In this document: one piece after another, positions 57,366-64,000 of the stretch
Layout of the letters: each line of letters opens with the position of its first letter
How positions within the stretch are numbered: the first letter of the stretch is position 1
Assembly (NCBI GenBank): GCA_963837775.1
Contig: CAWIOX010000029.1
Location: 248,001 to 312,000, forward strand
Direction of reading: 5' to 3'
DNA length: 64,000 nucleotides
DNA from: CAWIOX01 sp963837775
GTDB taxonomy: Bacteria; Pseudomonadota; Gammaproteobacteria; Burkholderiales; Burkholderiaceae_D
The notes under the pieces: model-generated
What the model saw: only the letters and a program-made list of their open reading frames with translations
What the model was told of the DNA's origin: nothing
The model's database searches: none
Translations under genes and position numbers: made by a program

Positions 57366-57818
57366 TTATGCCAGAGCGTCGGCGATGACCCCCTTTTTGA
57401 AAATGAAGTTTGCGTACGGCTGCATTTCGCCGGTTTGCACGATCGCGTAGGCGTTCTTGACGCGCTCGTAAAAGGCGAAACGCTCGACCGCCTCGCATTG
57501 TGCCGGCTGTGCCGAACCGGTTTCTGCCAGCAAGCCGATCACCGACTGTTGCAATCCTGATGCATAGTCTGCCGGCGTATCGCAGACTTTCATGTACATC
57601 ACCGGTTGTTCAACCGCCGCATCCAGCGGAAACACCGACAGCACAGCCTGACATGCGCGATGCAGGCTGATGCCGGGCAGGCGGATGATGTGCTTGCCAT
57701 AGCCCAGCGTCTCGGCGGTGAAGTTGGCGTCCGCCACGACGATCTCATCGCCATGACCCATTTCGCACAAGACCTTGAGCAAGGTTGGCGACAGCAGAGG
57801 ATCGATACCCTTAAGCAT
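57366..57818 (-). CDS. RbsD/FucU-family sugar mutarotase
   Basis: 150 residues: MLKGIDPLLSPTLLKVLCEMGHGDEIVVADANFTA contains the His of the active site (MGHGD), and YANFIFKKGVI ends the protein, both typical of FucU. It speeds interconversion of sugar anomers before phosphorylation. The start overlaps the ATPase gene end by 8 bp and the gene belongs to the same operon as the transporter. Confidence 0.88.
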   Translation of the reverse strand: MLKGIDPLLSPTLLKVLCEMGHGDEIVVADANFTAETLGYGKHIIRLPGISLHRACQAVLSVFPLDAAVEQPVMYMKVCDTPADYASGLQQSVIGLLAETGSAQPAQCEAVERFAFYERVKNAYAIVQTGEMQPYANFIFKKGVIADALA

Positions 57819-58605
57819 GGGCGTCCTCCGGCAAATCTTCCGGATTCTTGGCGCCGGTCATCACGGCAACCGTATCGGACATGCTGATGGTCTTCGGATT
57901 GACAATCGCGGCCCGCTTGCCCAGCCGCTGGATATGGATGCGGTCGGCAATTTCGAACACATGCGGCATGTTGTGGCTGATCAGGATGACCGACAAACCC
58001 TTGTCGCGCACCCGCCGGATCAATTCCAGCACCATATTGCCTTCCTTTACCCCCAGCGCTGCAGTCGGCTCATCCAGAATCACCACATGCTTGGCAAATG
58101 CGGTGCTGCGCGCCACTGCGACACCCTGACGCTGGCCGCCGGACAAGGTTTCAACTGCCTGGCTCATCGAGCGGATACCGATTTTCAGGTCCTGCATGTG
58201 ACGGGTCGCCTCCGACAGCATGGCTTTCTTGTCGATGATGCGCAGCCACTGCCCGAGAAAGCCGGGGCGCAGGATCTCGCGGCCGAGAAACAGGTTTTCG
58301 GCGATGGTCATCGCCGGGGCGACGGCCAGATCCTGATACACCGCTTCGATGCCATGCTTGCGCGCATCGATCGGCGAGTTGAAATGCACGGGCTTTCCAT
58401 CCAGAAACATTTCCCCTTCATCCGGCACCAGCGCGCCGGACAGCGCCTTGATCAGCGAGGATTTGCCGGCGCCGTTGTCGCCGATGACGGCCAGGATTTC
58501 CCCGTCGCGCAAATCGAAATCGACGCCGTCAAGCGCAGTGACGTGGCCGTAGCGTTTCACCAGACCGCGTGCCTGGAATATCGTGGTTGAAGGTGCTGCG
58601 TTCAT
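57811..58605 (-). CDS. Sugar ABC transporter ATPase (FrcA-like)
   Basis: 264 residues, a single ABC domain: Walker A GDNGAGKSSLI, signature LSGGQRQGVAVAR, Walker B VVILDEPTAALGVKE, H-loop SHNMPHVFEIADR. Short single-domain ATPases of this kind (FrcA) differ from the double RbsA type and serve fructose, ribose or mannose import. Confidence 0.9.
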   Translation of the reverse strand: MNAAPSTTIFQARGLVKRYGHVTALDGVDFDLRDGEILAVIGDNGAGKSSLIKALSGALVPDEGEMFLDGKPVHFNSPIDARKHGIEAVYQDLAVAPAMTIAENLFLGREILRPGFLGQWLRIIDKKAMLSEATRHMQDLKIGIRSMSQAVETLSGGQRQGVAVARSTAFAKHVVILDEPTAALGVKEGNMVLELIRRVRDKGLSVILISHNMPHVFEIADRIHIQRLGKRAAIVNPKTISMSDTVAVMTGAKNPEDLPEDAHA

Positions 58606-58608
58606 GAT

Positions 58609-59610
58609 TCAACCTTTCTTGTGTGTGAGTTGGTCAGTTGCCACTGCCAGGATGACGAGCACGCCGGTGACCAGAATCTGGAAAACGGACGGCACACCCA
58701 TCAGCGTGAGGCCATTACGGAATACACCGACGATCAGCACCCCGATCAGGGTGCCGATAACGACACCTCGACCGCCGAACAGGCTGGTGCCGCCCAGTAC
58801 GACCGCAGTGATGCTGTCGAGATTGTCGGTTTGGCCGGCTTGCGGATCACCTACGCCCATGCGGGCGATCGACAACAGTGCGGCGATCCCGTAGAAAAGA
58901 CCCGCCACCGTATAGACGCCGATCAGCACACGATTGGTCGCAATGCCGGTCAAGCGCGCAGCTTCCGGATTGTTGCCCACCGCATACAGATGGCGGCCGG
59001 GTGCGGTATCGCGCAAAAACAGCCAGGTCAGCAGATACAGCGCAAGCATCAGCACGGTGCCGTAGGAAATATTGGTCTGGCCAAGCTGGAACGTATTCCC
59101 CAAAAACAGCATCGCTGCCGGCAGATCGGTGACGGTCTGCGCGCCGGAATAGAGCTGGGTGGTGGCGAAAATGATGTTCATCGTGCCGAGTGTGACGATG
59201 AATGACGGCAACTTGATCAGCGTGACCAATGCGCCATTGGCAAATCCGATCAGGGTACACACCAGAATCCCGCACAACATCGCCAGGTAAGGGTTCATCC
59301 CGTGTGCGACCGCAAACTTGGTGATCACGATGGAACCCAGCGCCATCGCCATGCCGCAAGACAGGTCAATCCCGGCCGTCAGGATGATCAGGGTCTGACC
59401 GATGGCGATCACGCCGACGACCATCACTTGCTGCAGGATCAGCGAAAAGTTCTGTCCGGTCAGAAAGCGGTCGGATTGAAAGGCAAAGAAAATACACGCC
59501 GCTATCAGCGCGAAAAATGGTCCCATCGAAGAAAGGGGCGGCAAACGGTCGAAGGTGGATTTCATGACCTTTGATTTTTCAGAGGTCAGAGATATATGAG
59601 CAGTGGACAA
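58609..59610 (-). CDS. Sugar ABC transporter permease (FrcC/RbsC-like)
   Basis: 333 residues with about eight to ten membrane helices; VIAIGQTLIILTAGIDLSCG is the RbsC/BPD_transp_2 signature and LDSITAVVLGGTSLFGGRGV the conserved late loop. Intact. 3 bp from the ATPase gene. Confidence 0.9.
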   Translation of the reverse strand: MSTAHISLTSEKSKVMKSTFDRLPPLSSMGPFFALIAACIFFAFQSDRFLTGQNFSLILQQVMVVGVIAIGQTLIILTAGIDLSCGMAMALGSIVITKFAVAHGMNPYLAMLCGILVCTLIGFANGALVTLIKLPSFIVTLGTMNIIFATTQLYSGAQTVTDLPAAMLFLGNTFQLGQTNISYGTVLMLALYLLTWLFLRDTAPGRHLYAVGNNPEAARLTGIATNRVLIGVYTVAGLFYGIAALLSIARMGVGDPQAGQTDNLDSITAVVLGGTSLFGGRGVVIGTLIGVLIVGVFRNGLTLMGVPSVFQILVTGVLVILAVATDQLTHKKG

Positions 59611-59769
59611 GACGGTCTCCCGAATTTAAATATGCATTACCAGTAGATGATGCGTTGCAAGGCATGACGGCTGGGCTTGGTGTCGCCATGACATCGATAC
59701 AGACGGAATCGAATGTCATGGCCGGTTCCTTATCGCGCAATCAGGAAAATATAAGAATACGCTTCCTGC

Positions 59770-60765
59770 TTATTTGTTGCCCCAGCATGCATCGAGACCG
59801 TATTTGACGTCTTTGCTGACGACGCCCTTGACTGCCTGATGCGCAATCAGGGTCACGCCGGTATCGTAATAGCCCGCGACTTTTTTGCCTTTATTGGCAT
59901 AGGCAACGCCGGCGCCGACGCCCATCTCAGCCATTTTCAATGGATATTGCTGCGAGGTTGCGGCGATCACACCGCGCTGCACGTCTTTGACGCCGGCACA
60001 GCCGCCATCCACGGAAACGATCATCACGCCTTTTTCCTTGCCGGCAGCCTGCAATGCCTTGTAAGCACCTGCGGCAGCTGGCTCGTTGATCGTATACACC
60101 AGATTGATGTCAGGATTTTTCTGCAGGCAGTTTTCCATCGCGGTCTGGCCTTTGGCCTGGTCGCCGAAGCTATCCGCCATGCAGACCACATCGGCGGTTT
60201 TTACCAGATCAGCGGCCTTGGCATCGATACCGGCGGCACCGAAACCGGACAGGAAGCCGTTATGACGTGTGATGCCGACCGGGTGCCCCGGAAATAGATC
60301 CAGCATCGCGATCTTTGCCGGTTTGCCGGCGAAAGACGCCTTCGCATATTGGCCGATCAACACACCAGCCTTGAAGTTATCGGTAGCAAACAGCGCATCG
60401 ACCGCCCCCACTGGCTCGGTCGGGCTATCCAGCGCAATCACCATCACGCCCTGGTCGCGCGCTTTCTTGATGGCCGGCACGATGGCTTTCGAATCGCTAG
60501 GCGTAATCAGGATCGTCTTCGCGCCTGCCGCGATCATGTTTTCGATTGCTGTCACCTGACCGGCATTATCGCCATCCGATTTGCCTGCAGCAGTCAGCAG
60601 TTTGGCGCCATTGGCTTTGGCGGCCAGTTGCGCGCCCTCTTTCATTTTCACAAAAAAAGGATTGATCTCGGTTTTCGTGATCAAGCCGACGACAGGTTCT
60701 GCAGCCGTGGCCACGCCTGCGACGGCGGTCAAGATGCTCACTGCGGCGATGTGTTGAAACTTCAT
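59770..60765 (-). CDS. Sugar ABC transporter binding protein (FrcB-like)
   Basis: 331 residues: signal MKFQHIAAVSILTAVAGVATA, then VGLITKTEINPFFVKMKEGA, GQVTAIENMIAAGAKTILIT, VMVIALDSPTEPVGAVDALF and TINEPAAAGAYKALQAAGKE, a periplasmic binding protein close to FrcB. First gene of the fructose-type operon; a 159-bp gap to the permease lacks a clear terminator. Confidence 0.9.
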   Translation of the reverse strand: MKFQHIAAVSILTAVAGVATAAEPVVGLITKTEINPFFVKMKEGAQLAAKANGAKLLTAAGKSDGDNAGQVTAIENMIAAGAKTILITPSDSKAIVPAIKKARDQGVMVIALDSPTEPVGAVDALFATDNFKAGVLIGQYAKASFAGKPAKIAMLDLFPGHPVGITRHNGFLSGFGAAGIDAKAADLVKTADVVCMADSFGDQAKGQTAMENCLQKNPDINLVYTINEPAAAGAYKALQAAGKEKGVMIVSVDGGCAGVKDVQRGVIAATSQQYPLKMAEMGVGAGVAYANKGKKVAGYYDTGVTLIAHQAVKGVVSKDVKYGLDACWGNK

Positions 60766-61013
60766 TCGGTGTCTCCTCGTGTTGTATTTGATGGGTGGGT
60801 TACAGCACTCATATCGTTTTGCATATTAGTACCGATGATTCGCAAATTAATACTTTACTGCTGCAACGATTAGGAATATATTCCTTAAAAATTAATAAAT
60901 CAAGTGGTTTTATTAATTAACGGAATTCAGGGGCTGCCCGGTATATTTGATGCAGCCTCCCCATATTTGATGTGTGGTTATTTTCATTTCCACCTTAAGA
61001 GAACGAGCAAATT

Positions 61014-61977
61014 ATGATCGCTACCATCGGTGAGGCACTGGTTGACTTGATTGAACAGGCGGATGGCCGCTTCGAGGCCTGCCTGGGCGGTTCAGTCTGC
61101 AATTTCACGCAAGCTCTTGCAATGCAGGGTGTGCCGACCACCTATCTCAATCCCTTGTCGCACGACAAGTTCGGCACGCGGTTTCATGACCTCCTGCTGA
61201 AAAAAGGCGTCCGGCTGGGCACCGACCAACGCAGCTCCTGCCCCACCTCGCTGGCCATCGTCAGCCTGGACCAGCAAGGCTCGCCGACCTATGCGTTTCA
61301 CCGCGAATCCGTTGCCGATCGCGACATCACGGCCGAGCCAACTGATCGCCCGCCTGCCCGCGCCATGCACGCTGATCCATACCGGCGGCCTGGCCCTGGT
61401 CCCGGCCGACCTTGACAAGATACTCACCATCATCGGCACGGCGACCAGCCGCGGCACGCTGATCTCGATTGACGCCAATCTGCGCCCGATGGCGGTCAAG
61501 CAGCATGACGAGTACGTGGCCGGGGTGAAACGGGTACTGCAACAGGCGCATATCGTCAAAGTCAGCGATGAAGACCTGGAAGTGCTCGGACTGGGTGATG
61601 CCACGCTGGAGGAAATCTCGGCCGCCCTGTTTGAAGGCTCAAGCGTACAGCTGATCGCGCTGACCCGCGGCGCTGCCGGCGCTGCGCTCCTGACGCGCTC
61701 GCAGCAAGTTCAAATGGCGACGCCAGGCAATCTGACTGTGATCGACACGGTGGGCGCCGGCGACTGCTTCCACGCAGGCTTGCTTGCTTACCTGCAGCGC
61801 GCAGGCCAACTGGCATCCCCCGCCTGTCTGGAACAACTGGATCAGGTTTTCCTTCAGGCTGCCCTGCAACATGCGATCGCAGCCGCCAGCATCAACATCA
61901 CGCGTACCGGCTGCGACCCGGCGACCTGGGAACAAACCCTTGCATTCGGAAAAGAGCAATTCAAATTTCAGCAATAG
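61014..61977 (+). CDS. PfkB-family sugar kinase, probably fructokinase (one frameshift)
   Basis: About 320 residues. N-terminal IATIGEALVDLIEQADGRFE and GGSVCNFTQALAMQGV, middle TLISIDANLRP, and the C-terminal PfkB signature DTVGAGDCFHAGLLAYL with the catalytic Asp. An extra C at about 61331 breaks the frame (DITAE then QLIARLP). Divergent from the FrcB-like gene; it likely phosphorylates the imported ketose or other sugar. Confidence 0.88.
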
Positions 61978-62073
61978 AAATCGCCATTCAATGGCAAACC
62001 TGACGCTCATCCGCAATGAGCGTCGAATAACGGGCGGCATCCAGTGCCGTCCACATAAAGGAGATGTAATCGT

Positions 62074-62989
62074 ATGAACGCAATCAAGAAAAACCTGTTG
62101 TCCGCCGCCGTCATCGGCGCCACCCTGGCCATCGCATCATCGGCCGCACTGGCGCAATCGAGCGTCACCATCTACGGACAGGTGTCCCAGGCTTTGGAAA
62201 AAAGAACCGGCACGCCGACTTCCCTGAACACCCCTAGCTTCGGCAGCAACATCGGCTTCAAGGGCACCGAAGATCTGGGCGGCGGCCTGGCCGCCTATTT
62301 TGAATTCCGCAACAATTTCAGCGCCGACACCGGCGTCAGCGGCACCCCGCTGTGGACAGAGAAAAGCTTCGTCGGCCTGAAAGGCGCTTTCGGCTCGGTG
62401 CAGGTCGGGCGCTTCCTGAATGCCTACGATGACATCAGCTTCAAGGCCATCGGCGACTCCGTTGCCGGACAAAATGGCCTGGCCTATTCCGGCCGCGACG
62501 ACAACTCGATCGGTTACTACTCGCCGAACTTCAACGGCTTCTCCTTTGCGGTCACCACCGCATTGAAGGAAACGACCGGCGCGACCAAGAATGTCAGCTC
62601 GCTGAACCTGGTGTATGCGAACGGCCCTTTGAAGGTGGCCGCTGCGCATGAAATCGCATCGGGCAAGCCGAGCATCGGCCACGATTCGACCCTGGTCGGC
62701 GCCAGCTACGACTTCGGCGTGCTGTCCGTGTTGGGCGACTATGCCAAAGCCTCCAACGGCAGCGATGCCAGCAATGTGCGCCTGGGCGTTTCCGCACCGA
62801 TCGGCGCCGGCGCGCTCAAGGCGGCGTACAGCAAAGGCAAGAAATCCTATTACGACAACCAGATCGGCGTCGGCTACTGGTACAACCTGAGCAAGCGCAC
62901 GATGCTGTTTACCGATGCCAACCGCACCAAGGATACCGCCGGCAGCTCAAGTCAACGCCTTTGATATCGGCATCAACCACGTGTTCTGA
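62074..62989 (+). CDS. Gram-negative porin (one frameshift near the end)
   Basis: About 304 residues, short for a Burkholderia-type trimeric porin (330-390). Signal peptide MNAIKKNLLSAAVIGATLAIASSAALAQ, SSVTIYGQVSQALEKRTG at the first strand, GFKGTEDLGGGLAAYFEFRN, FVGLKGAFGSVQVGRFLNAY and RDDNSIGYYSPNFNGFSFAV. One extra base near 62947 hides the ending VNAFDIGINHVF, whose last Phe is needed for outer-membrane assembly. Placed with sugar uptake genes, so perhaps a sugar porin. Confidence 0.9.
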
Positions 62990-63170
62990 TTGCCGTACTT
63001 GTCAGTGTGAGAATCTTACTCCGCAGTGCGGCTGCACTTGTCCTGACAGCCGGGAGTAAGACTTTGGCGCCGTTCATCAATGATGGACGGCACCTTTTAC
63101 AGGCCATCAGGATTGCCCTATATACGACTGCAATTTCGCTGGATCATTTCCATCCCATACCTAGATTGAT

Positions 63171-64000
63171 ATGCGCCCACAACCGCTCTCCGCAAGCACT
63201 TCGTTTCAGGCACTCCGCTCACAATATGCGCTGGTGAAAGACCGGCAGTTATCCGATCTGTTCGCCCGCGATCCTTCCCGATTCAGTTCGCTGTCAATCA
63301 AGGCGGCCGGCATATTCCTCGATTACTCCAAGAACCTGCTCGACGACACCACCATGCGCCTGCTGCTGGCGCTGGCGCGCGAGCGCGGCGTGGAGGCGCA
63401 GCGCAATGCGATGTTTGCCGGCGAAAAAATCAACTTCACCGAGCACCGCGCGGTGCTGCACACGGCGCTGCGCGCGCCGCTGGCGGCCGATCTGCAGGTC
63501 GATGGCCAGTACGTGAGCCGCGATGTGCATGCGGTGCTGGACGCGGATGCATGGGTTTACCGATCGCGTGCGCGCCGGCGACTGGACCGGCCATAGCGGC
63601 AAGGCGATCACCGATATCGTCAATATCGGCATCGGCGGCTCCGATCTGGGACCCAAGATGGTGTGCCGCGCGTTGCGCGCATTTGCCCATCCGCGCTTGC
63701 GCATGCATTTCGTCTCCAACGTCGATGGCCACGATCTGGATGCGGTGCTGTCGCTGGTCGATCCTGAAACGACGCTGTTCATCATCACGTCGAAGACGTT
63801 TACGACGATGGAGACGATGATGAATGCGCAATCGGCGCGCAGCTGGTTTTTGCGGCACGGTAATGCGGCAGGACTGGCACAGCACTTTGTGGCGGTGTCG
63901 ACCAATCTGCCGGCGGTCAATGCGTTCGGGATCGATGCCGAGAACATGTTTCCGTTCTGGGATTGGGTCGGCGGACGTTATTCGGTGTGGTCGGCGATCG
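63171..64000 (+). CDS. pgi: Glucose-6-phosphate isomerase, 3' end outside window (one frameshift)
   Basis: The first 277 or so residues of Pgi: MRPQPLSASTSFQALRSQYA, FLDYSKNLLDD, NAMFAGEKINFTEHRAVLHT, then after removal of one G at about 63548 MHGFTDRVRAGDWTGHSGKA, DIVNIGIGGSDLGPKMVCRA (PGI signature region), FITSKTFTTMETMMNA and FWDWVGGRYSVWSAI. It interconverts glucose-6-phosphate and fructose-6-phosphate, linking the two import systems in this region. Confidence 0.93.

Overview
The window looks like part of a betaproteobacterial chromosome, most likely Burkholderiales and perhaps Oxalobacteraceae. The pointers are a SufBCDSU-SufT-Rieske Fe-S operon with an Rrf2 regulator, a glucokinase-HexR fusion beside a GtsABC-type glucose transporter, a Burkholderia-type porin and moderately high GC. 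The genus is inference. Many core genes (sufB, sufC, sufD, sufS, ltaE, pfkB, pgi and others) carry single-base shifts. Where I could reconstruct the protein, most are repaired by deleting one G or C, so I read them as consensus errors rather than gene death and annotate those genes end to end.

Layout: (1) 1-5.3 kb, a minus-strand locus with an ArsR/BigR-type repressor, DUF2892, RND adaptor, sulfide:quinone oxidoreductase-like enzyme and RND pump. (2) 5.5-9.2 kb, a Crp/Fnr regulator, Yip1-like membrane protein, bestrophin and MarR regulator; the same palindrome lies upstream of the Yip1 gene and between bestrophin and marR. (3) 9.3-18 kb, the SUF operon; an IS66-family element of 1,536 bp with a perfect 8-bp target duplication separates sufT from the terminal Rieske gene. 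(4) 18-44 kb, an accessory zone. It holds eight same-direction copies of a roughly 95-bp repeat. The first lies just downstream of the Rieske gene, and several others are preceded by decayed pieces of that gene. It also holds integron-type gene cassettes (attC sites at 18979-19037 and 21361-21450, a half attC at 19983) with no integrase. The cassettes encode a SLATT-like two-helix membrane protein, a nucleotidyl-cyclase-like protein, a LysE exporter and an SRPBCC protein. Small enzymes, DUF proteins, MocR/threonine aldolase, a PhzF protein, a secreted creatininase and beta-propeller pair, and DUF1326/DUF2182 fill the rest. (5) 44-48 kb, a lipoprotein with 11 NHL repeats and an IS110/IS1111-type element beside a REP palindrome. 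(6) 48-64 kb, a sugar uptake and catabolism region: GtsABC-like ABC transporter, Glk-HexR, a double-domain methylglyoxal-synthase-like protein, ROK regulator, FucU/RbsD mutarotase, FrcBCA-like transporter, PfkB kinase, porin and Pgi.

The genes in region 6 form a coherent route: porin, periplasmic binding proteins and ABC import, then phosphorylation by Glk or PfkB, then Pgi. GTAGT(N3)ACTAC palindromes upstream of the binding-protein gene and of glk-hexR suggest HexR control. The most unusual material is the Rieske-linked repeat family and the integrase-less cassette cluster, whose two breakpoints fall exactly on a GTT triplet.
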